64,000 bases of DNA from Gordius sp. MW1 (lineage: Eukaryota; Nematomorpha; Gordioida; Gordea; Gordiidae). The notes under the pieces were generated by a model. That model saw only the letters and a program-made list of their open reading frames with translations, searched no databases and was not told the origin of the DNA. The stretch is taken from assembly GCA_964036665.1 (NCBI GenBank), contig OZ038529.1, forward strand, positions 14,516,060 to 14,580,059, read 5' to 3'. Below are positions 1 through 12,956 of the stretch, one piece after another. How positions within the stretch are numbered: the first letter of the stretch is position 1; the number at the start of each line of letters is the position of its first letter. The position numbers and the translations under genes are program-made.

Positions 1-353
1 GATCTCGATAAGAAATTTTGCACGGGGGGAAGTCTTAAATTGAGAGATATTAAAATTTTCGTGTTGCGTTTAGATTGTTTCAATATCGCTTTTTAAGCGT
101 GTCTCTAGTTTTTGTGAAAAAAGCTCTATGCGATCGTGATTTAAAGTTAATATTTTTTGATGAGTGATCAAAAAAAATTTTTTCACGGATTTCACCTCTG
201 ATATCGAAAATTTTCATGAGGCATATATGGTTGAACAAAAAAGTTGAAAAACTTTTGAGATCGAAAAAAATATTTTTTTTCATATTCTTTCGAAAGGGGG
301 CTGAAAAAATCTTTAACAGTTAGTAAATATTCTTAGCATTATGTCCTTGTTAG
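1..353 (+). repeat. Representative satellite monomer with internal map
   Basis: This is one full unit, used as a reference. Landmarks are a G6 run at 24-29 and a G5 run near its end (296-300). There are five dyad symmetries: cgctt/aagcg with a 3-nt loop (87-99); a long A/T dyad bounded by gtga/tcac (164-186); gaaaattttc (206-215); aaaagtt/aactttt with a 4-nt loop (239-256); and a self-complementary run of seven A, TA, seven T (264-279). The A/T tracts in the second half are spaced roughly 20-35 bp, as in intrinsically curved satellite DNA. The length of 353 bp is close to two nucleosome repeats; that link is an inference. Confidence 0.9.
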
Positions 354-3208
354 GATCTCGATAAGAAATTTTGCACGGGGGGAAGTCTTAAATTGAGAGA
401 TATTAAAATTTTCGTGTTGCGTTTAGATTGTTTCAATTTCGCTTTTTAAGCGTGTCTCTAGTTTTTGTGAAATAAGCTCTATGCGATCGTGATTTAAAGT
501 TAATATTTTTTGATGAGTGATCAAAAAAAATTTTTTCACGGAATTTACCTCTGATATCGAAAATTTTCATGAGGGGTATATGGTTGAACAAAAAAGTTGA
601 AAAACTTTTGAGATCAAAAAAAATATTTTTTTTCATATTCTTTCGAAAGGGAGCTGAAAAAATCTTTAACAGTTAGTAAATATTCTTAGCATTATGTCCT
701 TGTTAGGATCTCGATAAGAAATTTTGCACGGGAGAAGTCTTAAATTGAGAGATATTAAAATTTTCGTGTTGCGTTTAGATTGTTTCAATTTCGCTTTTTA
801 AGCGTGTCTCTAGTTTTTGTGAAATAAGCTCTATGCGATCGTGATTTAAAGTTAATATTTTTTGATGAGTGATCAAAAATTTTTCACGGATTTCACCTCT
901 GATATCGAAAATTTTCATGAGGCATATATGGTTGAACAAAAAAGTTGAAAAACTTTTGAGATCGAAAAAAATATTTTTTTTCATATTCTTTCGAAAGGGG
1001 GCTGAAAAAATCTTTAACAGTTAGTAAATATTCTTAGCATTATGTCCTTGTTAGGATCTCGATAAGAAATTTTGCACGGGGGGAAGTCTTAAATTAAGAG
1101 ATATTAAAATTTTCGTGTTGCGTTTAGATTGTTTCAATTTCGCTTTTTAAGCGTGTCTCTAGTTTTTGTGAAACAAGCTCTATGCGATCGTGATTTAAAG
1201 TTAATATTTTTTGATGAGTGATCAAAAAAAATTTTTTCACGGAATTTACCTCTGATATCGAAAATTTTCATGAGGGGTATATGGTTGAACAAAAAAGTTG
1301 AAAAACTTTTTAGATCGAAAAAAATATTTTTTTTCATATTCTTTCGAAAGGGGGCTGAAAAAATCTTTAACAGTTAGTAAATATTCTTAGCATTATGTCC
1401 TTGTTAGGATCTCGATAAGAAATTTTGCACGGGGGGAAGTCTTAAATTGAGAGATATTAAAATTTTCGTGTTGCGTTTAGATTGTTTCAATTTCGCTTTT
1501 TAAGCGTGTCTCTAGTTTTTGTGAAACAAGCTCTATGCGATCGTGATTTAAAGTTAATATTTTTTGATGAGTGATCAAAAAAAATTTTTTCACGGAATTT
1601 ACCTCTGATATCGAAAATTTTCATGAGGGGTATATGGTTGAACAAAAAAGTTGAAAAACTTTTGAGATCAAAAAAAATATTTTTTTTCATATTCTTTCGA
1701 AAGGGGGCTGAAAAAATCTTTAACAGTTAGTAAATAATCATAGCATTATGTCCTTGTTAGGATCCCGATAAGAAATTTTGCACGGGGGGAAGTCTTAAAT
1801 TGAGAGATATTAAAATTTTCGTGTTGCGTTTAGATTGTTTCAATTTCGCTTTTTAAGCGTGTCTCTAGTTTTTGTGAAACAAGTTCTATGCGATCGTGAT
1901 TTAAAGTTAATATTTTTTGATGAGTGATCAAAAAAAAATTTTTCACGGAATTTACCTCTGATATCGAAAATTTTCATGAGGGGTATATGGTTGAACAAAA
2001 AAGTTGAAAAACTTTAGAGATCAAAAAAAATATTTTTTTTCATATTCTTTCGAAAGGGGGCTGAAAAAATCTTTAACAGTTAGTAAATAATCATAGCATT
2101 ATGTCCTTGTTAGGATCTCGATAAGAAATTTTGCACGGGGGGAAGTCTTAAATTGAGAGATATTAAAATTTTCGTGTTGCGTTTAGATTGTTTCAATATC
2201 GCTTTTTAAGCGTGTCTCTAGTTTTTGTGAAAAAAGCTCTATGCGATCGTGATTTAAAGTTAATATTTTTTGATGAGTGATCAAAAAAAATTTTTTCACG
2301 GATTTCACCTCTGATATCGAAAATTTTCATGAGGCATATATGGTTGAACAAAAAAGTTGAAAAACTTTTGAGATCGAAAAAAATATTTTTTTTCATATTC
2401 TTTCGAAAGGGGGCTGAAAAAATCTTTAACAGTTAGTAAATATTCTTAGCATTATGTCCTTGTTAGGATCTCGATAAGAAATTTTGCACGGGGGGAAGTC
2501 TTAAATTGAGAGATATTAAAATTTTCGTGTTGCGTTTAGATTGTTTCAATTTCGCTTTTTAAGCGTGTCTCTAGTTTTTGTGAAATAAGCTCTATGCGAT
2601 CGTGATTTAAAGTTAATATTTTTTGATGAGTGATCAAAAAAAATTTTTTCACGGAATTTACCTCTGATATCGAAAATTTTCATGAGGGGTATATGGTTGA
2701 ACAAAAAAGTTGAAAAACTTTTGAGATCAAAAAAAATATTTTTTTTCATATTCTTTCGAAAGGGAGCTGAAAAAATCTTTAACAGTTAGTAAATATTCTT
2801 AGCATTATGTCCTTGTTAGGATCTCGATAAGAAATTTTGCACGGGAGAAGTCTTAAATTGAGAGATATTAAAATTTTCGTGTTGCGTTTAGATTGTTTCA
2901 ATTTCGCTTTTTAAGCGTGTCTCTAGTTTTTGTGAAATAAGCTCTATGCGATCGTGATTTAAAGTTAATATTTTTTGATGAGTGATCAAAAATTTTTCAC
3001 GGATTTCACCTCTGATATCGAAAATTTTCATGAGGCATATATGGTTGAACAAAAAAGTTGAAAAACTTTTGAGATCGAAAAAAATATTTTTTTTCATATT
3101 CTTTCGAAAGGGGGCTGAAAAAATCTTTAACAGTTAGTAAATATTCTTAGCATTATGTCCTTGTTAGGATCTCGATAAGAAATTTTGCACGGGGGGAAGT
3201 CTTAAATT
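1..3208 (+). repeat. Three-monomer block duplicated 2113 bp apart
   Basis: Bases 1-1095 reappear at 2114-3208 with shared private markers: gtgaaaaaagctct in the first monomer, gggagctg in the second, and cacgggagaagtc with a shortened A/T run in the third. The first difference I see is g/a at 1096 versus 3209. The offset is six monomers minus 5 bp. This indicates unequal exchange of a multi-monomer segment rather than single-monomer amplification. Confidence 0.85.
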
Positions 3209-6200
3209 GAGAGATATTAAAATTTTCGTGTTGCGTTTAGATTGTTTCAATTTCGTTTTTTAAGCGTGTCTCTAGTTTTTGTGAAACAAGCTCTATACGA
3301 TCGTGATTTAAAGTTAATATTTTTTGATGAGTGATCAAAAAAAAATTTTTCACGGAATTTACCTCTGATATCGAAAATTTTCATGAGGGGGATATGGTTG
3401 AACAAAAAAGTTGAAAAACTTTTGAGATCAAAAAAAATATTTTTTTTCATATTCTTTCAAAAGGGGGCTGAAAAAATCTTTAACAGTTAGTAAATAATCA
3501 TAGCATTATGTCCTTGTTAGGATCTCGATAAGAAATTTTGCACGGGGGGAAGTCTTAAATTGAGAGATATTAAAATTTTCGTGTTGCGTTTAGATTGTTT
3601 CAATATCGCTTTTTAAGCGTGTCTCTAGTTTTTGTGAAACAAGCTCTATGCGATCGTGATTTAAAGTTAATATTTTTTGATGAGTGATCAAAAAAAATTT
3701 TTTCACGGATTTCACCTCTGATATCGAAAATTTTCATGAGGCATATATGGTTGAACAAAAAAGTTGAAAAACTTTTGAGATCGAAAAAAATATTTTTTTT
3801 CATATTCTTTCGAAAGGGGGCTGAAAAAATCTTTAACAGTTAGTAAATATTCTTAGCATTTTGTCCTTGTTAGGATCTCGATAAGAAATTTTGCACGGGG
3901 GGAAGTCTTAAATTGAGAGATATTAAAATTTTCGTGTTGCGTTTAGATTGTTTCAATTTCGCTTTTTAAGCGTGTCTCTAGTTTTTGTGAAACAAGCTCT
4001 ATGCGATCGTGATTTAAAGTTAATATTTTTTGATGAGTTATCAAAAAATAATTTTTCACGGAATTTACCTTTGATATCGAAAATTTTCATGAGGGGTATA
4101 TGGTTGAACAAAAAAGTTGAAAAACTTTTTAGATCGAAAAAAATATTTTTCTTCATATTCTTTCGAAAGGGGGCTGAAAAAATCTTTAACAGTTAGTAAA
4201 TATTCTTAGCATTATGTCCTTGTTAGGATCTCGATAAGAAATTTTGCACGGGGGGAAGTCTTAAATTGAGAGATATTAAAATTTTCGTGTTGCGTTTAGA
4301 TTGTTTCAATTTCGCTTTTTAAGCGTGTCTCTAGTTTTTGTGAAACAAGCTCTATGCGATCGTGATTTAAAGTTAATATTTTTTGATGAGTGATCAAAAA
4401 TTTTTCACGGATTTCACCTCTGATATCGAAAATTTTCATGAGGCATATATGGTTGAACAAAAAAGTTGAAAAACTTTTGAGATCGAAAAAAATATTTTTT
4501 TTCATATTCTTTCGAAAGGGGGCTGAAAAAATCTTTAACAGTTAGTAAATATTCTTAGCATTATGTCCTTGTTAGGATCTCGATAAGAAATTTTGCACGG
4601 GGGGAAGTCTTAAATTGAGAGATATTAAAATTTTCGTGTTGCGTTTAGATTGTTTCAATTTCGTTTTTTAAGCGTGTCTCTAGTTTTTGTGAAACAAGCT
4701 CTATGCGATCGTGATTTAAAGTTAATATTTTTTGATGAGTGATCAAAAAAAATTTTTTCACGGAATTTACCTTTGATATCGAAAATTTTCATGAGGGGTA
4801 TATGGTTGAACAAAAAAGTTGAAAAACTTTTTAGATCGAAAAAAATATTTTTTTTTCATATTCTTTCGAAAGGGGGCTGAAAAAATCTTTAACAGTTAGT
4901 AAATATTCTTAGCATTATGTCCTTGTTAGGATCTCGATAAGAAATTTTGCACGGGGGGAAGTCTTAAATTGAGAGATATTAAAATTTTCGTGTTGCGTTT
5001 AGATTGTTTCAATTTCGCTTTTTAAGCGTGTCTCTAGTTTTTGTGAAACAAGCTCTATGCGATCGTGATTTAAAGTTAATATTTTTTGATGAGTGATCAA
5101 AAAAAATTTTTTCACGGAATTTACCTCTGATATTGAAAATTTTCATGAGGGGTATATGGTTGAACAAAAAAGGTGAAAAACTTTTTAGATCGAAAAAAAT
5201 ATTTTTTTTCATATTCTTTCGAAAGGGGGCTGAAAAAATCTTTAACAGTTAGTAAATATTCTTAGCATTATGTCCTTGTTAGGATCTCGATAAGAAATTT
5301 TGCACGGGGGGAAGTCTTAAATTGAGAGATATTAAAATTTTCGTGTTGCGTTTAGATTGTTTCAATTTCGCTTTTTAAGCGTGTCTCTAGTTTTTGTGAA
5401 ACAAGCTCTATGCGATCGTGATTTAAAGTTAATGTTTTTTGATGAGTGATCAAAAAAAAATTTTTCACGGAATTTACCTCTGATATCGAAAATTTTCATG
5501 AGGGGTATATGGTTGAACAAAAAAGTTGAAAAACTTTTTAGATCGAAAAAAATATTTTTTTTCATATTCTTTCGAAAGGGGGCTGAAAAAATCTTTAACA
5601 GTTAGTAAATAATCATAGCATTATGTCCTTGTTAGGATCTCGATAAGAAATTTTGCACGGGGGGAAGTCTTAAATTGAGAGATATTAAAATTTTCGTGTT
5701 GCGTTTAGATTGTTTCAATTTCGCTTTTTAAGCGTGTCTCTAGTTTTTGTGAAACAAGCTCTATGCGATCGTGATTTAAAGTTAATATTTTTTGATGAGT
5801 GATCAAAAAAAATTTTTTCACGGAATTTACCTCTGATATCTAAAATTTTCATGAGGGGTATATGGTTGAACAAAAAAGTTGAAAAACTTTTTAGATCGAA
5901 AAAAATATTTTTTTTCATATTCTTTCGAAAGGGGGCTGAAAAAATCTTTAACAGTTAGTAAATATTCTTAGCATTATGTCCTTGTTAGGATCTCGATAAG
6001 AAATTTTGCACAGGGGGAAGTCTTAAATTGAGAGATATTAAAATTTTCGTGTTGCATTTAGATTGTTTCAATTTCGCTTTTTAAGCGTGTCTCTAGTTTT
6101 TGTGAAACAAGCTCTATGCGATCGTGATTTAAAGTTAATATTTTTTGATGAGTGATCAAAAAAAATTTTTTCACGGAATTTACCTCTGATATCGAAAATT

Positions 6201-7112
6201 TTCATGAGGGGTATATGGTTGAACAAAAAAGTTGAAAAACTTTTGAGATCAAAAAAAATATTTTTTTTCATATTCTTTCGAAAGGGGGCTGAAAAAATCT
6301 TTAACAGTTAGTAAATAATCATAGCATTATGTCCTTGTTAGGATCTCGATAAGAAATTTTGCACGGGGGGAAGTCTTAAATTGAGAGATATTAAAATTTT
6401 CGTGTTGCGTTTAGATTGTTTCAATATCGCTTTTTAAGCGTGTCTCTAGTTTTTGTGAAACAAGCTCTATGCGATCGTGATTTAAAGTTAATATTTTTTG
6501 ATGAGTGATCAAAAAAAAAATTTTCACGGATTTCACCTCTGATATCGAAAATTTTCATGAGGGGTAAAAAAGTTGAAAAACTTTTGAGATCAAAAAAAAT
6601 ATTTTTTTTCATATTCTTTCGAAAGGGGGCTGAAAAAATCTTTAACAGTTAGTAAATAATCATAGCATTATGTCCTTGTTAGGATCTCGATAAGAAATTT
6701 TGCACGGGGGGAAGTCTTAAATTGAGAGATATTAAAATTTTCGTGTTGCGTTTAGATTGTTTCAATATCGCTTTTTAAGCGTGTCTCTAGTTTTTGTGAA
6801 ACAAGCTCTATGCGATCGTGATTTAAAGTTAATATTTTTTGATGAGTGATCAAAAAAAATTTTTTCACGGATATCACCTCTGATATCGAAAATTTTCATG
6901 AGGCATATATGGTTGAACAAAAAAGTTTCAACTTTTTAGATCGAAAAAAATATTTTTTTTCATATTCTTTCGAAAGGGGGCTGAAAAAATCTTTAACAGT
7001 TAGTAAATATTCTTAGCATTATGTCCTTGTTAGGATCTCGATAAGAAATTTTGCACGGGGGGAAGTCTTAAATTGAGAGATATTAAAATTTTCGTGTTGC
7101 GTTTAGATTGTT

Positions 7113-9206
7113 TCAATTTCGCTTTTTAAGCGTGTCTCTAGTTTTTGTGAAACAAGCTCTATGCGATCGTGATTTAAAGTTAATATTTTTTGATGAGTGA
7201 TCAAAAAAAATTTTTTCACGGAATTTACCTCTGATATCGAAAATTTTCATGAGGGGTAAAAAAGTTGAAAAACTTTTGAGATCAAAAAAAATATTTTTTT
7301 TCATATTCTTTCGAAAGGGGGCTGAAAAAATCTTTAACAGTTAGTAAATAATCATAGCATTATGTCCTTGTTAGGATCTCGATAAGAAATTTTGCACGGG
7401 GGGAAGTCTTAAATTGAGAGATATTAAAATTTTCATGTTGCGTTTAGATTGTTTCAATATCGCTTTTTAAGCGTGTCTCTAGTTTTTGTGAAACAAGCTC
7501 TATGCGATCGTGATTTAAAGTTAATATTTTTTGATGAGTGATCAAAAAAAAATTTTTCACGGAATTTACCTCTGATATCGAAAATTTTCATGAGGGGTAT
7601 ATGGTTGAACAAAAATGTTGAAAAACTTTTGAGATCGAAAAAAATATTTTTTTTCATATTCTTTCGAAAGGTGGCTGAAAAAATCTTTAACAGTTAGTAA
7701 ATATTCTTAGCATTATGTCCTTGTTAGGATCTCGATCAAAAATTTTGCACGGGGGGAAGTCTTAAATTGAGAGATATTAAAATTTTCGTGTTGCGTTTAG
7801 ATTGTTTCAATTTCGCTTTTTAAGCGTGCCTCTAGTTTTTGTGAAACAAGCTCTATGCGATCGTGATTTAAAGTTAATGTTTTTTGATGAGTGATCAAAA
7901 AAAATTTTTTCACGGAATTTACCTCTGATATCGAAAATTTTCATGAGGGGTATATGGTTGAACAAAAAAGTTGAAAAACTTTTTAGATCGAAAAAAATAT
8001 TTTTTTTCATATTCTTTCGAAAGGGGGCTGAAAAAATCTTTAACAGTTAGTAAATAATCATAGCATTATGTCCTTGTTAGGATCTCGATAAGAAATTTTG
8101 CACGGGGGGAAGTCTTAAATTGAGAGATATTAAAATTTTCGTGTTGCGTTTAGATTGTTTCAATTTCGCTTTTTAAGCGTGTCTCTAGTTTTTGTGAAAC
8201 AAGCTCTATGCGATCGTGATTTAAAGTTAATATTTTTTGATGAGTGATCAAAAAAAATTTTTTCACGGAATTTACCTCTGATATCGAAAATTTTCATGAG
8301 GGGTAAAAAAGTTGAAAAACTTTTGAGATCAAAAAAAATATTTTTTTTCATATTCTTTCGAAAGGGGGCTGAAAAAATCTTTAACAGTTAGTAAATAATC
8401 ATAGCATTATGTCCTTGTTAGGATCTCGATAAGAAATTTTGCACGGGGGGAAGTCTTAAATTGAGAGATATTAAAATTTTCATGTTGCGTTTAGATTGTT
8501 TCAATATCGCTTTTTAAGCGTGTCTCTAGTTTTTGTGAAACAAGCTCTATGCGATCGTGATTTAAAGTTAATATTTTTTGATGAGTGATCAAAAAAAAAT
8601 TTTTCACGGAATTTACCTCTGATATCGAAAATTTTCATGAGGGGTATATGGTTGAACAAAAATGTTGAAAAACTTTTGAGATCGAAAAAAATATTTTTTT
8701 TCATATTCTTTCGAAAGGTGGCTGAAAAAATCTTTAACAGTTAGTAAATATTCTTAGCATTATGTCCTTGTTAGGATCTCGATCAAAAATTTTGCACGGG
8801 GGGAAGTCTTAAATTGAGAGATATTAAAATTTTCGTGTTGCGTTTAGATTGTTTCAATTTCGCTTTTTAAGCGTGCCTCTAGTTTTTGTGAAACAAGCTC
8901 TATGCGATCGTGATTTAAAGTTAATGTTTTTTGATGAGTGATCAAAAAAAATTTTTTCACGGAATTTACCTCTGATATCGAAAATTTTCATGAGGGGTAT
9001 ATGGTTGAACAAAAAAGTTGAAAAACTTTTTAGATCGAAAAAAATATTTTTTTTCATATTCTTTCGAAAGGGGGCTGAAAAAATCTTTAACAGTTAGTAA
9101 ATAATCATAGCATTATGTCCTTGTTAGGATCTCGATAAGAAATTTTGCACGGGGGGAAGTCTTAAATTGAGAGATATTAAAATTTTCGTGTTGCGTTTAG
9201 ATTGTT
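7113..9206 (+). repeat. Tandem 1047-bp three-monomer unit, two copies
   Basis: Monomer order 341, 353, 353 bp occurs twice in tandem. Private markers recur exactly 1047 bp apart: the 12-bp deletion (gaggggtaaaaaag), ttttcatgttgcg, aaaaatgttg, aaaggtggctg, and gatctcgatcaaaaat (around 7730 and 8777). The right boundary is soft because the next monomer diverges only slightly. Confidence 0.85.
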
Positions 9207-10115
9207 TCAATTTCGCTTTTTAAGCGTGTCTCTAGTTTTTGTGAAACAAGCTCTATGCGATCGTGATTTAAAGTTAATATTTTTTGATGAGTGATCAAAA
9301 AAAATTTTTTCACGGAATTTACCTCTGATATCGAAAATTTTCATGAGGGGTATATGGTTGAACAAAAAAGTTGAAAAACTTTTGAGATCAAAAAAAAATT
9401 TTTTTTTCATATTCTTTCGAAAGGGGGCTGAAAAAATCTTTAACAGTTAGTAAATAATCATAGCATTATGTCCTTGTTAGGATCTCGATAAGAAATTTTG
9501 AACGGGGGGAAGTCTTAAATTGAGAGATATTAAAATTTTCATGTTGCGTTTAGATTGTTTCAATTTCGCTTTTTAAGCGTGTCTCTAGTTTTTGTGAAAC
9601 AAGCTCTATGCGATCGTGATTTAAAGTTAATATTTTTTGATGAGTGATCAAAAAAAAATTTTTCACGGAATTTACCTCTGATATCGAAAATTTTCATGAG
9701 GGGGATATGGTTGAACAAAAAAGTTGAAAAACTTTTGAGATCAAAAAAAATATTTTTTTTCATATTCTTTCGAAAGGGGGCTGAAAAAATCTTTAACAGT
9801 TAGTAAATAATCATAGCATTATGTCCTTGTTAGGATCTCGATAAGAAATTTTGCACGGGGGGAAGTCTTAAATTGAGAGATATTAAAATTTTCGTGTTGC
9901 GTTTAGATTGTTTCAATATCGCTTTTTAAGCGTGTCTCTAGTTTTTGTGAAACAAGCTCTATGCGATCGTGATTTAAAGTTAATATTTTTTGATGAGTGA
10001 TCAAAAAAATTTTTTTCACGGATTTCACCTCTGATATCGAAAATTTTCATGAGGCATATATGGTTGAACAAAAAAGTTGAAAAACTTTTGAGATCGAAAA
10101 AAATATTTTTTTTCA

Positions 10116-12383
10116 TATTCTTTCGAAAGGTGGCTGAAAAATTCTTTAACAGTTAGTAAATATTCTTAGCATTATGTCCTTGTTAGGATCTCGATAAAAA
10201 ATTTTGCACGGGGGGAAGTCTTAAATTGAGAGATATTGAAATTTTCGTGTTGCGTTTAGATTGTTTCAATTTCGCTTTTTAAGCGTGCCTCTAGTTTTTG
10301 TGAAACAAGCTCTATGCGATCGTGATTTAAAGTTAATGTTTTTTGATGAGTGATCAAAAAAAAATTTTTCACGGAATTTACCTCTGATATCGAAAATTTT
10401 CATGAGGGGTATATGGTTGAACAAAAAAGTTGAAAAACTTTTTAGATCGAAAAAAATATTTTTTTTCATATTCTTTCGAAAGGGGGCTGAAAAAATCTTT
10501 AACAGTTAGTAAATATTCTTAGCAATATGTCCTTGTTAGGATCTCGATAAGAAATTTTGCACGGGGGGAAGTCTTAAATTGAGAGATATTAAAATTTTCG
10601 TGTTGCGTTTAGATTGTTTCAATTTCGCTTTTTAAGCGTGTCTCTAGTTTTTGTGAAACAAGCTCTATGCGATCGTGATTTAAAGTTAATATTTTTTGAT
10701 GAGTGATCAAAAAAAATTTTTTCACGGAATTTACCTCTGATATCGAAAATTTTCATGAGGGGTATATGGTTGAACAAAAAAGTTGAAAAACCTTTGAGAT
10801 CAAAAAAAATATTTTTTTTCATATTCTTTCGAAAGGGGGCTGAAAAAATCTTTAACAGTTAGTAAATAATCATAGCATTATGTCCTTGTTAGGATCTCGA
10901 TAAGAAATTTTGCACGGGGGGAAGTCTTAAATTGAGAGATATTAAAATTTTCGTGTTGCGTTTAGATTGTTTCAATATCGCTTTTTAAGCGTGTCTCTAG
11001 TTTTTGTGAAACAAGCTCTATGCGATCGTGATTTAAAGTTAATATTTTTTGATGAGTGATCAAAAAAAAATTTTTCACCGATTTCACCTCTGATATCGAA
11101 AATTTTCATGAGGGGTATATGGTTGAACAAAAAAGTTGAAAAACTTTTGAGATCGAAAAAAATATTTTTTTTCATATTCTTTCGAAAGGGGGCTGAAAAA
11201 ATCTTTAACAGTTAGTAAATAATCATAGCATTATGTCCTTGTTAGGATCTCGATAAGAAATTTTGCACGGGGGGAAGTCTTAAATTGAGAGATATTAAAA
11301 TTTTCGTGTTGCGTTTAGATTGTTTCAATATCGCTTTTTAAGCGTGTCTCTAGTTTTTGTGAAACAAGCTCTATGCGATCGTGATTTAAAGTTAATATTT
11401 TTTGATGAGTGATCAAAAAAAATTTTTTCACGGAATTTACCTCTGATATCGAAAATTTTCATGAGGGGTATATGGTTGAACAAAAAAGTTGAAAAACTTT
11501 TGAGATCAAAAAAAATATTTTTTTTCATATTCTTTCGAAAGGGGGCTGAAAAAATCTTTAACAGTTAGTAAATAATCATAGCATTATGTCCTTGTTAGGA
11601 TTTCGATAAGAAATTTTGCACGGGGGGAAGTCTTAAATTGAGAGATATTAAAATTTTCATGTTGCGTTTAGATTGTTTCAATTTCGCTTTTTAAGCGTGT
11701 CTCTAGTTTTTGTGAAACAAGCTCTATGCGATCGTGATTTAAAGTTAATATTTTTTGATGAGTGATCAAAAAAAATTTTTTCACGGATTTCACCTCTGAT
11801 ATCGAAAATTTTCATGAGGCATATATGGTTGAACAAAAAAGTTGAAAAACTTTTGAGATCGAAAAAAATATTTTTTTTCATATTCTTTCGAAAGGTGGCT
11901 GAAAAAATCTTTAACAGTTAGTAAATATTCTTAGCATTATGTCCTTGTTAGGATCTCGATAAAAAATTTTGCACGGGGGGAAGTCTTAAATTGAGAGATA
12001 TTGAAATTTTCGTGTTGCGTTTAGATTGTTTCAATTTCGCTTTTTAAGCGTGCCTCTAGTTTTTGTGAAACAAGCTCTATGCGATCGTGATTTAAAGTTA
12101 ATGTTTTTTGATGAGTGATCAAAAAAAAATTTTTCACGGAATTTACCTCTGATATCGAAAATTTTCATGAGGGGTATATGGTTGAACAAAAAAGTTGAAA
12201 AACTTTTTAGATCGAAAAAAATATTTTTTTTCATATTCTTTCGAAAGGGGGCTGAAAAAATCTTTAACAGTTAGTAAATATTCTTAGCAATATGTCCTTG
12301 TTAGGATCTCGATAAGAAATTTTGCACGGGGGGAAGTCTTAAATTGAGAGATATTAAAATTTTCGTGTTGCGTTTAGATTGTT
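10116..12383 (+). repeat. Block repeated with 1765-bp offset
   Basis: A segment carrying gatattgaaatt, aagcgtgcctct, aatgttttttgatg and agcaatatg appears around 10200-10530 and again exactly 1765 bp (five monomers) later, around 11965-12295. The neighbouring monomers on the left (9913 and 11678) differ at their 5' diagnostic site, so the duplicated tract is mosaic. Confidence 0.75.
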
Positions 12384-12736
12384 TCAATTTCGCTTTTTAA
12401 GCGTGTCTCTAGTTTTTGTGAAACAAGCTCTATGCGATCGTGATTTAAAGTTAATATTTTTTGATGAGTGATCAAAAAAAAATTTTTCACGGAATTTACC
12501 TCTGATATCGAAAATTTTCATGAGGGGTATATGGTTGAACAAAAAAGTTGAAAAACTTTTGAGATCAAAAAAAATATTTTTTTTCATATTCTTTCGAAAG
12601 GGGGCTGAAAAAATCTTTAACAGTTAGTAAATAATCATAGCATTATGTCCTTGTTAGGATCTCGATAAGAAATTTTGCACGGGGGGAAGTCTTAAATTGA
12701 GAGATATTAAAATTTTCGTGTTGCGTTTAGATTGTT

Positions 12737-12956
12737 TCAATAAAAAAATATTTTTTTCGATCTAAAAAGTTTCAACTTTTTAGATCGAAAAAAATATTTT
12801 TTTTCATATTCTTTCGAAAGGGGGCTGAATAAATCTTTAACGATTAGTAAATATTCTTAGCATTATGTCCTTGTTAGGATCTCGATAAGAAATTTTGCAC
12901 GGGGGGAAGTCTTAAATTGAGAGATATTAAAATTTTCGTGTTGCGTTTAGATTGTT
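12737..12956 (+). repeat. Fold-back satellite monomer, 220 bp
   Basis: A shortened monomer in which the middle of the unit is replaced by an inverted copy of its own 3' part. Immediately after gtttcaat, a 30-nt arm (12742-12771) is perfectly complementary to 12774-12803, with only tc between them. The 3' part then carries the private changes ctgaataaatc and aacgattag. The structure fits a snap-back or template-switch event at the monomer's own aaaagtt/aactttt dyad. Confidence 0.9.

Noticed and set aside
80..283. A ~67-residue minus-strand open frame starting MKKNIFFDLK in almost every monomer, as a possible repeated gene or secreted peptide family.
   Set aside because: Its conservation follows from satellite homogenisation. 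Copies differ by frameshifts in A/T runs, by length (63-70 residues) and by loss in several monomers. The residues are dominated by K, F, I and N from AT-rich DNA, and no domain or signal peptide is apparent.
3948..4196. Plus-strand frames of 81-82 residues (also near 19469, 28257, 31331, 34758 and 38985).
   Set aside because: They open only where an indel or a stop-codon change occurs in the monomer, and they overlap the minus-strand frame. There is no independent support for coding.
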